A DNA stretch of 64,000 nucleotides from Bacillus andreraoultii (lineage in GTDB: Bacteria; Bacillota; Bacilli; Bacillales; Caldibacillaceae): assembly GCF_001244735.1 (NCBI RefSeq), contig NZ_LN868937.1:2803403-2867402 (forward strand), given 5' to 3'. Position numbers and translations under genes: made by a program. Position 1 is the stretch's first letter; every line of letters starts with the position of its first letter. The notes beneath the pieces are model-generated. The model was not told the DNA's origin. It saw only the letters and a list, made by a program, of their open reading frames with translations, and did no database searches. Positions 9,775 through 18,368 of this stretch are shown here, piece by piece.

Positions 9775-10131
9775 CTATTTCCAGGCGTTCATACCGCCTC
9801 TAACATTATAAATTTTTTGAAAACCTTGTTTCTTTAATATTTTCGCAGCCTTTGCACTTCTCATACCACTTTGACAGATAACAACTACTTCTTTATTTTT
9901 ATCAAGCTTACTCGTTCTTCCTGGCAAATCGGAAAGAGGAATATTTTTAAACTGTGGACGATGATTTGATTTATATTCACTTGGCGTACGTACATCAATA
10001 AATTGAACATTCCTATCTTGAAATTTATTTTTCGCTTGCTCCACTGTAATATTAGTAATTCCTCTATTTGATAGCAAACGACCAATCACAAATGCTGCAA
10101 TCATTAATATAATGACCCATTGTAATTCCAT
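9775..10131 (-). CDS. Membrane-anchored rhodanese
   Basis: 118 residues. Residues 4-20 are a hydrophobic anchor, and the rest is a rhodanese domain with active-site loop CQSGMRS (Cys86), so the catalytic domain most likely faces the cytoplasm. This layout matches Bacillus YqhL-like proteins. Same strand and tight spacing to copy 1 suggest co-transcription. Confidence 0.9.
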   Translation of the reverse strand: MELQWVIILMIAAFVIGRLLSNRGITNITVEQAKNKFQDRNVQFIDVRTPSEYKSNHRPQFKNIPLSDLPGRTSKLDKNKEVVVICQSGMRSAKAAKILKKQGFQKIYNVRGGMNAWK

Positions 10132-10224
10132 ATTCTCTCACCACTTTACTTTTTTCATAAAATATTTTCTTCTCCAATAGAAAGTCCTACGAAAGGAATT
10201 TCTTAGAATAAGACAGTAATCAGA

Positions 10225-10521
10225 CTACTTCACTGCTCCTTGCCAAGACATCATACCGCCGGCTACATTCGTTACTTGATAACCGTGATAACGAAGAAAC
10301 TCGCATGCATTCGCACTTCTACCACCAGATTGACAAATGATATAATAATGCTCACTTTTATCCAATTCATTCAGTCGACCTGGGATATCACCTAATGGAA
10401 TGTGTTTTGCTCCTGGAATTTTCCCCTCGGCTACTTCGAATGCTTCACGAACATCAATGATATGAACTTTCTTGTCTGCCTTTATTTTTTGTTCCAGTTC
10501 TTTTGCTGTTATTTGATCCAC
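10225..10521 (-). CDS. Single-domain rhodanese sulfurtransferase (copy 2)
   Basis: I place the start at GTG 10521 because AGGAGG lies 7 bases upstream; the longer frame to 10575 runs through the ribosome binding site and a palindromic operator. The protein is then 98 residues with active-site loop CQSGGRS (Cys63). It is the first gene of the rhodanese/glutaredoxin group. Its promoter region carries CsoR/CstR-like palindromes, which fits persulfide- or copper-responsive control. Confidence 0.9.
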   Translation of the reverse strand: MDQITAKELEQKIKADKKVHIIDVREAFEVAEGKIPGAKHIPLGDIPGRLNELDKSEHYYIICQSGGRSANACEFLRYHGYQVTNVAGGMMSWQGAVK

Positions 10522-10544
10522 TCTATTTCCTCCTAAAGTTAAAC

Positions 10545-10558
10545 TACCCCTATAGGTA
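10545..10558. promoter_or_regulatory. Candidate CstR/CsoR-type operator next to rhodanese copy 2
   Basis: The sequence TACCCCTATAGGTA has a perfect CCTATAGG core and flanking TACC/GGTA arms. It resembles the C/G-tract operators of CsoR-family repressors, of which CstR controls persulfide-detoxifying rhodaneses. It lies about 24 bp upstream of the chosen GTG start. No CsoR-family gene is in the window, so the regulator would act in trans. Confidence 0.5.
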
Positions 10559-10683
10559 TATTTTATATTTTTCAAAATAACCTATTAGCTACTTGTACTA
10601 ATATATCCGTACATCGCCGTTTTTACTTTTTTCACGAATACATTGATCTCAATTTAAGCTGACAATTAGGGTCCTTTCTACAC

Positions 10684-10754
10684 TACCTTCGTTTCAGCGC
10701 ATCGTCCTCGAAGGGCACGTACAACCCTTCTACGTTACCTTCGTTTCGGCACAT
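10684..10754. repeat. Imperfect 19-bp direct repeat
   Basis: TACCTTCGTTTC plus seven further bases occurs at 10684-10702 and again at 10736-10754, with 17 of 19 positions identical and a 52-bp period. The function is unknown; it may be a two-copy fragment of a longer repeat. Confidence 0.6.
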
Positions 10755-10841
10755 AGCAATTCCTCAATCAATCGTACTCTCGTGAAGCGGATAAAGATCC
10801 CAATCCAAATAGGTTAGAGGATGATTACATAGATAATATTA

Positions 10842-10855
10842 TACCCCACAGGGTA
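10842..10855. promoter_or_regulatory. Second CsoR/CstR-like palindrome
   Basis: TACCC-CACA-GGGTA is an exact 5-bp inverted repeat with a 4-bp spacer, the layout of CsoR-family operators. It lies about 320 bp upstream of rhodanese copy 2. The intervening DNA has no gene, so this could be the promoter of a lost gene or of a long leader. Confidence 0.45.
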
Positions 10856-10972
10856 ATTTGTCAATAATAATAAACCAAATAAATTTTTTCTTCATTCGTT
10901 TAAATGACTCCCATAACATTAGACAAAATTTTCCACAAGCATACTTGCCTTGTATTAGCTTCGTCAAATTCT

Positions 10973-11014
10973 AAAAAAGCCTGAGATCAATGCGAATACT
11001 GCATGAAATCAGGC
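10973..11014 (-). terminator. Intrinsic terminator of the YdhK-family gene
   Basis: On the minus strand GCCTGA (11014-11009) pairs with TCAGGC (10984-10979). Inner GCAT/ATGC pairing extends the stem, and six T follow at 10978-10973. It lies 22 bp beyond the stop codon at 11036. Confidence 0.85.
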
Positions 11015-11035
11015 GACGAACGTATAGTTATATTT

Positions 11036-11602
11036 TTAGAGGGTTTCTTTCCTTTGTTGTTTCGCTGGTAATAATTCATCTTCTATTACCCATTGATAAT
11101 TTTCCACTTCCGTACCCGTTCTCGTATCCATATAATTCACCATATATACCGTTGTTTGTTTCGCCGACTCAATCGTTGCCCCAGCTCCATCCATCCCTTT
11201 TATATGGTCGACATTTAATACGACTTTCTCACCTGGTTTATACGGTGCTAATTTTGCATTTGCAATTTCTTCATGAATGACCCATTTATAATTATTCACG
11301 CTGTCTCCAACGGTTTTCGGAATGTATGAAACCATGTATACCGTCGTTTGATAGGCTCCTTTTATCGTTGCTTTAGCACCTTTCATTCCAGGTACATGGT
11401 CTGCATTAATAATGACCTGACTACCAACCGGATAAGTCGGTTTATCAGCCACTTTAACATAATCTGGAGCTCTATGAGAGTTAGAAACATTCATATAGGC
11501 ATCTCCCTCATCATTATCAACGATTCTTCCTTGATCCGTTGTACATGCTGTAAGAGAAAGTACGATCATTACGGTCCAAATTAAATATTTCAGCTTTTTC
11601 AT
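11036..11602 (-). CDS. ydhK: YdhK-family lipoprotein with two DUF1541 domains
   Basis: About 188 residues starting MKKLKYL at 11602; an ATG nine bases earlier overlaps the ribosome binding site AAGGGATGG. A signal peptide ends in the lipobox LTAC, so the protein should be lipid-anchored outside the cell. The mature part has two tandem DUF1541 repeats, each with YxxGxxVxxxxDHxxGM and QTTVYMVxY motifs (DHVPGMKG and DHIKGMDG). DUF1541 proteins often occur near copper or sulfur stress genes, and here rhodaneses lie next door. The molecular role is unknown. Confidence 0.88.
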   Translation of the reverse strand: MKKLKYLIWTVMIVLSLTACTTDQGRIVDNDEGDAYMNVSNSHRAPDYVKVADKPTYPVGSQVIINADHVPGMKGAKATIKGAYQTTVYMVSYIPKTVGDSVNNYKWVIHEEIANAKLAPYKPGEKVVLNVDHIKGMDGAGATIESAKQTTVYMVNYMDTRTGTEVENYQWVIEDELLPAKQQRKETL

Positions 11603-11776
11603 ACAGTCCATCCCTTCCCATTAAATTTCCATCATTGCTAGTTTTACCCATCCATCTATATTTCTTTCATAACTTTATGGGAAAATTTAATGGGACGCTT
11701 CAAAATTATTCAGTTAATAGCGATGACTTTTCAATTGAAAAAGCTATGTAGTTTAACTTCGACACAAATTTTGAAT

Positions 11777-12655
11777 TTAACTACTATTGCCTTCTCTTAT
11801 GTCATATAACTTTCTCGCTAAAACAATCAACTCATCTTTACATACTAGAACGGAACAATATTTTTCAGGAATCTTACTGAATCCTACTTCGATTCCCTTT
11901 AATCCGCCTGCAATCGCGGCAATTGTATCACTATCGCCACCTTTATTTGCTGCTCCAATAACGACGTTTTCAAAAGAATCTTCATTTAAAAGCCAATACA
12001 AAACCCATTGAAAGGTGTGTACGACATAGCCATCAGGAGAACACATAGGTTCTTGGTTATAGTTTAAATCATATCGGGTATTTCGAATTTCTGATAATAT
12101 AGTTTTGTGCAAGTCTTCTCCATTTAATACTCGCAAGGCAATCGCATTATATATAACACAAGCTTCTCGTGCGACTTGATCATAATGTGTCATATTCGAT
12201 TGTTTCTCGGTTACATCTTTTACTTTATTGAAGTCCGTATAAGCCAACGCAACTGGTAAACATCGCATTAAGCTCCCGTTACCCGCACTCATTCCATTTA
12301 ATTCATCATGTGCTAATTTCGCAGCATCATACCAATCATCACGAAAAAAATGAAAAGTAGTTGCGATAATATTCCCAATATCTTTTGGATCCGTATTTTT
12401 CCACTGAATAAATTGCTCGCCAATCTCATGAATAGGATCATCGGGACTTGCGATAATTCCCTTGGCAACAGCAATCGTCATCGCCGTATCATCAGTTGTA
12501 TCCCCCGGCTGCAAATCCCAGTAACCACCACCGATAATTTCTGTAACGGTACCATACTGACGCTTCACTTCTGCTTCCTTTAGAAATTCAGTCGTCCCAC
12601 CTAATGCATCCCCAATCGCAACACCAAACAATCCACCTTTAATCCGGTCAAGCAT
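11777..12655 (-). CDS. ADP-ribosylglycohydrolase (DraG/ARH family)
   Basis: 292 residues. Dinuclear metal-site motifs are visible: GDALGGTTEF at residues 15-24, GDTTDDTAM near residue 52 and GGDSDTIAAIAGG near the C-terminus. The family removes ADP-ribose from proteins or small molecules. No ADP-ribosyltransferase or dinitrogenase-reductase gene is adjacent, so the substrate cannot be given. The family call is firm. Confidence 0.93.
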   Translation of the reverse strand: MLDRIKGGLFGVAIGDALGGTTEFLKEAEVKRQYGTVTEIIGGGYWDLQPGDTTDDTAMTIAVAKGIIASPDDPIHEIGEQFIQWKNTDPKDIGNIIATTFHFFRDDWYDAAKLAHDELNGMSAGNGSLMRCLPVALAYTDFNKVKDVTEKQSNMTHYDQVAREACVIYNAIALRVLNGEDLHKTILSEIRNTRYDLNYNQEPMCSPDGYVVHTFQWVLYWLLNEDSFENVVIGAANKGGDSDTIAAIAGGLKGIEVGFSKIPEKYCSVLVCKDELIVLARKLYDIREGNSS

Positions 12656-12774
12656 CGAATCACCTCTAGATTATGTAATATCGTCCAACCCTCTATTATT
12701 ATAATAGAACAATTTATAAAGACATTAGAAGTGTTGAAACCTTTCTATTTAGTAAAAAACTTGGAAAAATGGTG

Positions 12775-12931
12775 TCTAGAGCGGGGGGAGATGCCCGAAT
12801 CGTGGAAAAAAGGTTGAATTGGGCTTCTAGAAGAACGGTTGTAGACGACCAAATCGCGGGGTAAATGGATAAAACGGTCATCTAGAAGAGTTATAGACGA
12901 CCAATTACATAAAAAATATCGATAAACGCGC
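12775..12931. repeat. Tandem repeat array A, three degenerate 51-55-bp units
   Basis: Units begin with TCTAGA at 12775, 12826 and 12881 and run 51, 55 and 51 bp. Units 2 and 3 share TCTAGAAGA followed by TAGACGACCAA; unit 1 is more diverged. The function is unknown. Such short arrays are a recurring type of intergenic DNA in Bacillaceae. Confidence 0.65.
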
Positions 12932-12992
12932 TTCTACTGTGGTATGACCGCACGAAAGTACCACAGTTTTTGGTGAAACGTGGCTTTTAAAA

Positions 12993-13164
12993 CTTCTCTA
13001 TGAACCTGAATTTAACCGAATCACACGAAAACGGGTTTATAGAATCTTTCTATGAACCCAAAAATCATAAATTTTGCACGAAAACCGGCTCAGTGAACCT
13101 TTCTATGAACCCAAAATCATAAGTTTTGCACGAAAACCGGCTCAGTGAACCTTTCTATGAACCC
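12993..13164. repeat. Tandem repeat array B, about 3.3 units of 52-53 bp
   Basis: Units start with CTTTCTATGAACC. Copies at 13046-13098 and 13099-13150 are almost identical (both contain TTTTGCACGAAAACCGGCTC). A degenerate copy precedes them at 12993-13045 and a partial copy follows at 13151-13164. There is no coding potential. The homogeneity of the middle copies suggests recent duplication or conversion. Confidence 0.8.
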
Positions 13165-13280
13165 GATTTTCCCGAAGTCTTCTAAAAAACTGCTTATAAG
13201 AAAAACCGAGCAAACTACGCCCGACTTTTCTTATGCTATTTCGTGAACTTTGATGTTACTCTCTTAAGGCAGACAATGTA

Positions 13281-13892
13281 TTACATACGTTTTTCTAAAT
13301 TTCTAGCCGTTTCACTTGTTTCAACTTCCTCATGGTTTTTATACGTTCCAAGAGTTTTATCCACAGTCATATGAGTGACACCGAACCAATAATTTTCATT
13401 TTTATAGTGATGCCAAAGATGTGCCTTCTTTATTGTATCCCCTATTTTAGTCAATGGCTTAATTGGTCGATGGGCGACATAATGAGTCCATTCGTAATAA
13501 AGAAAGTAAGTTATTAATCCTACAATAAAAGCCATCGTTAGTGGAAAATTATTTGTTATTAAATAAAAGATACCACCGAGAATGGAAAAATTTGGTATAC
13601 TAAACCAAATTGGTAAAAAAAGCAACTTTAAATTACGAGGATCTACATGATGATCAAAGTGTAGTCTCTTAATTATTTTTAAAAGAAATGGACTTTTTGG
13701 TGTTTTCATATGAAAAAGGAAACGATGAACAAGGTACTCACTTAATGCATACGTAATCATCCCGATAATCAACGAAATCCACATACTTAGTTGAGACATG
13801 AAAGGAACGACATAACCTATTAAACATAAATAAATGACAAACATAACCGTTACATCAGGAAAAAGAAAAAATTCCTTTAAATAATGTTTCAT
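13281..13892 (-). CDS. Fatty acid hydroxylase/sterol desaturase superfamily membrane protein
   Basis: About 203 residues from ATG 13892, which follows GAGGCGGG; the upstream ATG at 13919 has no ribosome binding site. Four or five hydrophobic segments alternate with the di-iron histidine motifs HRFLFH, HFDHH, HYVAH and HLWHH. The family uses a membrane di-iron centre to hydroxylate or desaturate lipids. The substrate is not apparent. It stands alone between the repeat arrays and a transposase. Confidence 0.85.
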   Translation of the reverse strand: MKHYLKEFFLFPDVTVMFVIYLCLIGYVVPFMSQLSMWISLIIGMITYALSEYLVHRFLFHMKTPKSPFLLKIIKRLHFDHHVDPRNLKLLFLPIWFSIPNFSILGGIFYLITNNFPLTMAFIVGLITYFLYYEWTHYVAHRPIKPLTKIGDTIKKAHLWHHYKNENYWFGVTHMTVDKTLGTYKNHEEVETSETARNLEKRM

Positions 13893-14218
13893 GATGATCC
13901 CGCCTCTCACTTTATTCATTTATAATGATGTTCCAATATTCTGACTTATCGTTCCATAAATATAACTCCTACCCTTTGAATCGTATTGTCAAAAGTTTTT
14001 ATATTAAATAGGTTAACAACCATTGATTTATAAGGCATTGAACAAAAAAAGACTTGCCACCCCCTAAAATCTATGGTTAATTGAGGTTACCACACACACA
14101 ACTAACAAGATTGGAGTGAACAAGTCTGTATCCTCAATTATTAACCTATTTATTTGAATTTATCAAGTACCAAGATGAGACTATCAAAATTTTACAGACT
14201 CTTTTAATTGGAAAGAGT
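13893..14218. other. Upstream region of transposase gene, possible IS end
   Basis: AT-rich DNA. From about 14120 the transposase frame is already open and encodes a plausible N-terminal extension (YPQLLTYLFEFIKYQDE). GGAG at 14113 could serve a non-ATG start near 14126. I could not identify a convincing terminal inverted repeat. Confidence 0.4.
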
Positions 14219-15565
14219 ATGTTTGATAAACCCGAAGAAAAACCGATAAGCAAGCCTTATCGAAAACTACAGGTGGATGAGCTTCCGATTGTTGAAACAC
14301 TTGAAAAGCTTGATTATCAAGAACTACTTAATGATTTTCTAGAAAAACACGGGAAACCATTAAAACCGGTTCGTAGACATAAAAACGCCAAAGTTTGTGT
14401 GCCTTCTCATTTGAATTGTCCAAAGTGTGGTGCTCCTTCTGATTTTCTTTATGCAAATAATGGAGATAAAGGACAATATCAATGTAAAGTGTGTGCGTGT
14501 TTGTTTAGCGAAAAGAATCGTTATTTGAAAGAGGCCATTTTACGATGTCCTCACTGTTCAAAAACACTTGAAAAGATAAAAGAACGAAAAGATTTTGATG
14601 TTTTCAAGTGTAAAAATAATCAATGTTCTTACTACCAAAAGAAGTTAAAAGGTCTTTCGAAAGAAGAGAAGAAACCGTTCAAAAAAGACCCACAAGCGTT
14701 CAAAATGCGCTATATATTTCGCCTGTTTAAGTTCGACTATAAGCCACTGTCGAAAGAGTCTCCAGAGTTACCGAAAGTAGATTTATCGAAATTGTACGTG
14801 TCTCCGCATACACTGGGACTTATTTTGACTTATCACGTAAACTACGGCTTATCAGCGCGCAAAACCGCGGCCATTATGAATGATATTCACGGAGTTTCTA
14901 TTTCTCACCAAAGTATTTTAAACTACGAAAACAGTGTCGCGCTCATAATGAAACCGTTTATCGACCATTATCCGTATGAGCTTTCCAATCAATTTTGCGG
15001 TGATGAAACGTATATCCGTGTGAGTGGACGTTGGAATTACTTGTTCTTCTTCTTTGATACCGTAAAAAAGATTATTTTGTCGTATCCTGTTTCACCAAAC
15101 CGAGATACACAGGCAGCTGTATTAGCCATTGATGAAGTATTGCTTAAGCTAAAAGAGATTCCAGAAGATCTTACTTTTGTGGTCGATGGGAATCCTATTT
15201 ACCTTTTGGCTCAACACTTCTTTGCCCAGCACGATATCCACTTTGATGTGAAGCAAGTCATTGGATTAACCAATGAGGATCCTGTTTCAACGGAATATCG
15301 ACCGCTTAAACAAATTATTGAGAGACTCAATCGTACTTTTAAGGGTAATTATAAGGCTACACATGGGTTTGGTTCAGAAAAGGGATCGGTATCCTATGTG
15401 ACTTTATTCGTGGCATATTTTAACTTTCTCAGGCCACATGCTTCACTGGAGAATAAAGTGCCAGTTATGATCCCAGAACTCTCCAAATTGCCACACATGC
15501 CGGCACGTTGGACAAAAATGATTGAACTCGCTCAACAATGGCTTCTAGAAATACAAGCTGCCTAA
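14219..15565 (+). CDS. DDE transposase with zinc-ribbon N-terminus (IS240/IS6-like core)
   Basis: 448 residues as read from ATG 14219. CxxC pairs near residues 68-71, 89-92 and 110-113 form zinc-ribbon-like DNA-binding modules. The catalytic triad appears as GDETYIRV, VVDGNPIY and ERLNRTF, the DDE_Tnp_IS240-type layout. It is longer than typical IS6 transposases (about 230). The ATG has a poorly spaced ribosome binding site and the same frame is open upstream to about 14120, so the true start may be a non-ATG codon further upstream. IS family assignment is tentative. Confidence 0.85.
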   Translation: MFDKPEEKPISKPYRKLQVDELPIVETLEKLDYQELLNDFLEKHGKPLKPVRRHKNAKVCVPSHLNCPKCGAPSDFLYANNGDKGQYQCKVCACLFSEKNRYLKEAILRCPHCSKTLEKIKERKDFDVFKCKNNQCSYYQKKLKGLSKEEKKPFKKDPQAFKMRYIFRLFKFDYKPLSKESPELPKVDLSKLYVSPHTLGLILTYHVNYGLSARKTAAIMNDIHGVSISHQSILNYENSVALIMKPFIDHYPYELSNQFCGDETYIRVSGRWNYLFFFFDTVKKIILSYPVSPNRDTQAAVLAIDEVLLKLKEIPEDLTFVVDGNPIYLLAQHFFAQHDIHFDVKQVIGLTNEDPVSTEYRPLKQIIERLNRTFKGNYKATHGFGSEKGSVSYVTLFVAYFNFLRPHASLENKVPVMIPELSKLPHMPARWTKMIELAQQWLLEIQAA

Positions 15566-15609
15566 ATTTAGCTTTAGCTGAGCCCTTGAATGGTTTAACA
15601 TTCAAACCA

Positions 15610-15765
15610 GCCATTTGGCGAAGCGAACCCTTGACAAACCGAACTAGCCGATGGTTTAAAATTTTCGGAAAACAAGGGCGTATTTGTCATGCCTTAATTT
15701 AGTTCCCTTCACCCTTGTTACACCTAACTTAAACCATCGGCGTGTTTGTCAAGGGCAAATGGCGA
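15610..15765. repeat. Long interrupted inverted repeat downstream of transposase
   Basis: A left arm (15610-15661, containing GCCATTT, CCCTTGACAAAC and GCCGATGGTTTAA) is mirrored by a right arm (15728-15765, TTAAACCATCGGC, GTTTGTCAAGGG, CAAATGGCG). The arms share three matched blocks separated by short unmatched stretches. It may be the terminal region of the IS or a separate hairpin element. Confidence 0.7.
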
Positions 15766-15955
15766 CGGTTCTCCACCTTATTTCGGAATAAATCTTGTTT
15801 GCTTATCCGTTTTTCATAGAACTTTTGACATTACCCTTTGAATATGAAAGTTTATCAACGCATCATCATAGTATTTTTTAAAAAACAGGGCCTGCCTCCT
15901 AGTATGGTCATGATTTATCACACTGGAGAATAGGTCCAATGATGTTTTTGTTTTT

Positions 15956-16783
15956 TCATTTCCATTTGTATAAATAGTAATCTTGCGCCTGTACCGTTTC
16001 ATACCCGCACGATTGGTACAGCTTCAATGCATTCGAATTGTCTGCATCAACCTCTAAAAACACTTGATATCCCTTTTCAAATTTTCTTTTTGTAAGCTGA
16101 TTTAATGCCTTCCTTCCAAATCCTCGCCCTTGCCATTCAGGAAATACAGAAAAACCATAAATCCAAGCCGCCTTATCAATATGAGACACCCGAATTTTTC
16201 CAACGGTCGTCTCCTGCCAATCAATCATATAAAAAATCTGTGCGGGATCCTCTTTAATTCGCTCGTTATATTCAATCGCCTCTTCATTTGTAAAGCCAAA
16301 ACATTGCACATCAAGCGCCACTTCCTTCTGAAAATCATCTTCTGTTTGCGATAAACGTACCGTCACACCTTCATCATCTGCTAGCTCCATCGGCTGCCAC
16401 TGCATTTGGTATTCGGTTGAATCATATTCGCATGATACATTTTTTAAAAATGCCTTTGCTGAAGCTGAATCTGACGGCGCATTCAACAACACTTTTCGAT
16501 AGGAACCCTTTATTTGCTTTAATGCCTCTTCCATTCCACTCGTAAAAATACCTCTTCTACGATATGCTGGATGAACCATTCCACATAGTTCCGCCTTATT
16601 TCCAAAAGGATAAACCGCTAAAAAGCCAATGAGTTTTTGATTCTCATAGAAAAGAAAACTATTTTCTATCTCCCAGCTTGAACTTTTTAGCATATCCCAG
16701 TTCAGCTTTAATTGAATGGATTCCGCTCGTTCACAGACGTTTTGCAGCTCTTTTATATCCTTTAATTGTTTTTCCGTTAGCAT
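15956..16783 (-). CDS. Tandem GNAT-domain acetyltransferase
   Basis: 275 residues made of two GNAT folds. The N-terminal half has a weak acetyl-CoA motif (HPAYRRRGIFTSGM). The C-terminal half has a clear one (FPEWQGRGFGRKAL) and the final motif SNALKLYQSCGYE. The acceptor substrate is unknown. It is a solitary gene with a normal start. Confidence 0.88.
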   Translation of the reverse strand: MLTEKQLKDIKELQNVCERAESIQLKLNWDMLKSSSWEIENSFLFYENQKLIGFLAVYPFGNKAELCGMVHPAYRRRGIFTSGMEEALKQIKGSYRKVLLNAPSDSASAKAFLKNVSCEYDSTEYQMQWQPMELADDEGVTVRLSQTEDDFQKEVALDVQCFGFTNEEAIEYNERIKEDPAQIFYMIDWQETTVGKIRVSHIDKAAWIYGFSVFPEWQGRGFGRKALNQLTKRKFEKGYQVFLEVDADNSNALKLYQSCGYETVQAQDYYLYKWK

Positions 16784-16882
16784 GCTTTCTCCCCCATCCT
16801 CATTTTGATCGGCTACATAACTAGCGCATAACCTATGAATTATATTGCGTCAATATTGATTATTCGTCGTAATTTTTCCGTT

Positions 16883-17257
16883 TCAACAATCTGTATCCCA
16901 AACGGTACGCAACATATCGATGGTTTTACGAATAATTTGTTCCAATCCGCCTCTTCAATCTTCATCGTTTTTTTGACGCGAATGCTGCCTATCCCATAAT
17001 TGTAGCCTAATAGTATAGTTGCTACATGTTCAATCTTGTCTATTGTACCTGCATAAAGGCTGACGTATTTTTGTTCGCATTAACGCAAAGCCAAAGTAAT
17101 CATCTTTACCATAATTCAACATCGAATAGCGAATCTCCTCTTTCATTTCGGGTGCATAAGCAAAAATCTTTTTCCGAATCACGAGCAGCTTCTCTTTTCG
17201 CCAATTGCCCTCAAGCATTTCCAGATATTCTTCAGCATTCTCTACATCATATTACAT
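16883..17257 (-). pseudogene. DUF1801 protein, broken by nonsense and two frameshifts
   Basis: Read on the minus strand from ATG 17257, the second codon is TAA (probably once CAA). The frame then gives NAEEYLEMLEGNWRKEKLL and continues through EEIRYSMLNYGKDDYFGFAL. A frameshift near 17075 moves to a frame encoding QKYVSLYAGTIDKIEHVA, and another near 16940 to IIRKTIDMLRTVWDTDC and a TGA at 16883. Assembled, it is a complete DUF1801-type small protein of about 124 residues. Three independent lesions make sequencing error unlikely. Confidence 0.75.
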
Positions 17258-17448
17258 ATTGAAATCTCCTATTGGGTTGTTAATAGATTAATCTTTCCTA
17301 TCCAAAGATATTTTCTATCTACTGGGGACAAACATCGCCTATCATGAAAATAACGTGAGACTTCTTTTGGATACTAGTCTTATTATCACATTTTTTCCTT
17401 ATGTAAATTGCTATATTTTCGTACAGAGTGGATTGTGTATTAACCATA

Positions 17449-17658
17449 TCACTCATTTTCATTTACTTGATTTTTATGTGTAAAAGGACTGATAAGCTTA
17501 TAACTTGCTTGATCAACGCCGTTAAATAATGATAACTTTACCGTCATTAGTATTGCCAATATCGTCTTTGCCAATTGCTCTTCACTTTCGTTATAGTAAG
17601 TTTGATTTGAAATGGTTAAAAGAACTTTATTTTCCTGATATTTTAAAAAACATCCACT
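17449..17658 (-). pseudogene. Remnant coding frame of unknown function
   Basis: A 70-codon open frame without start codon encodes a protein-like sequence (KYQENKVLLTISNQTYYNES, then EEQLAKTILAILMTV) ending at TGA 17449. A T-run at its 5' end is a likely frameshift joining it to an upstream NEVDVF segment. It resembles a real small protein, but I do not recognise the family. Confidence 0.4.
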
Positions 17659-18124
17659 TCATTCTGAACCTTTTATAAGTAGAAGTCTTAGTAAAATCTT
17701 ATGTAGTATTCTTAGTATTTGTCCCCTTTATTTTATAGGGTGACGGGTAATTTTTTTATTGATAGCTCCCCTTCAATTTTATACGGTAGTCAGTATCTAT
17801 TTAATGGGAACTTCCCGCACTTTTGTAAAAATTGATATTAAGAAGGAAGGAAAAGTATTGTCCCTTCTTGCTCATGCCACAATTATTCTGCTTGAGCTTT
17901 AAAGTATCATAAAGTTTAAATAGAAAAGCGAGATTCATTTTAAAAATAAGACAGGTTCTATTTTGAAATGAATAGGTTAATTTGGAACATCCCAAAAAAA
18001 TGATTAATAACTGTATTCTTTTTCCCATCTATTACGTACGGTTTTCTATTCACACAATACAAATGACTGAAAAACAGGACCTAATCCTCGATACACTGTT
18101 AATAATAATCGAGCTTTTTTACTT

Positions 18125-18368
18125 TCACCTAACACCTACCCGTTTTTGCTCAAAGATATTAAGCTTCTCACGGATTGTATGCATAACGTATATTTCTCTA
18201 TTCGGCTCCTTGATGAATTTCTCGACAAACTTTTATCGCCTTTAAGGGATTGGAAAATTTCCCCAATGGAGCAATTTCTTCTAAAATACGCTCGTTTTGT
18301 TCATTTGTATATTCTTAAATCGCTCCCACTAGTTCGGAAACAACTTGACGAATATTTTCCCACTCCAT
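18125..18368 (-). pseudogene. Remnant small gene with nonsense and frameshift
   Basis: AAGGTG is followed 6 bases later by ATG 18368. The frame reads MEWENIRQVVSELVGAI, then TAA, then EYTNEQNERILEEIAPLGKF. It shifts near 18215 into VEKFIKEPNREIYVMHTIRE and ends at TGA 18125. The assembled product would be about 80 residues, charged and helical. The family is not recognised. Confidence 0.5.

Larger units (their letters stand above)
10576..11035. other. Intergenic region with repeat, operator-like site and terminator
   Basis: No gene is supported in this stretch of about 460 bases. It holds an imperfect 19-bp direct repeat, a second CsoR-like palindrome and the terminator of the YdhK gene, each listed separately. 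The rest is AT-rich without recognisable signals. Confidence 0.5.
12656..13280. other. Non-coding tract made mainly of two tandem repeat arrays
   Basis: This 625-base gap has no coding frame with a start signal. It contains one array of 51-55-bp units (12775-12931) and a second of 52-53-bp units (12993-13164). Apart from these it is unremarkable intergenic DNA. Confidence 0.7.

Noticed and set aside
12993..13164. Tandem 52-bp units considered as a CRISPR array
   Set aside because: The whole unit repeats, with no variable spacers, and there are no cas genes.
15814..16002. 62-codon minus-strand frame overlapping the GNAT gene end
   Set aside because: Overlaps a clear gene in another frame and has no recognisable features.
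17801..18028. 75-codon minus-strand frame with a lipoprotein-like start
   Set aside because: No ribosome binding site, no lipobox after a proper signal peptide, and it lies in a decayed tract.
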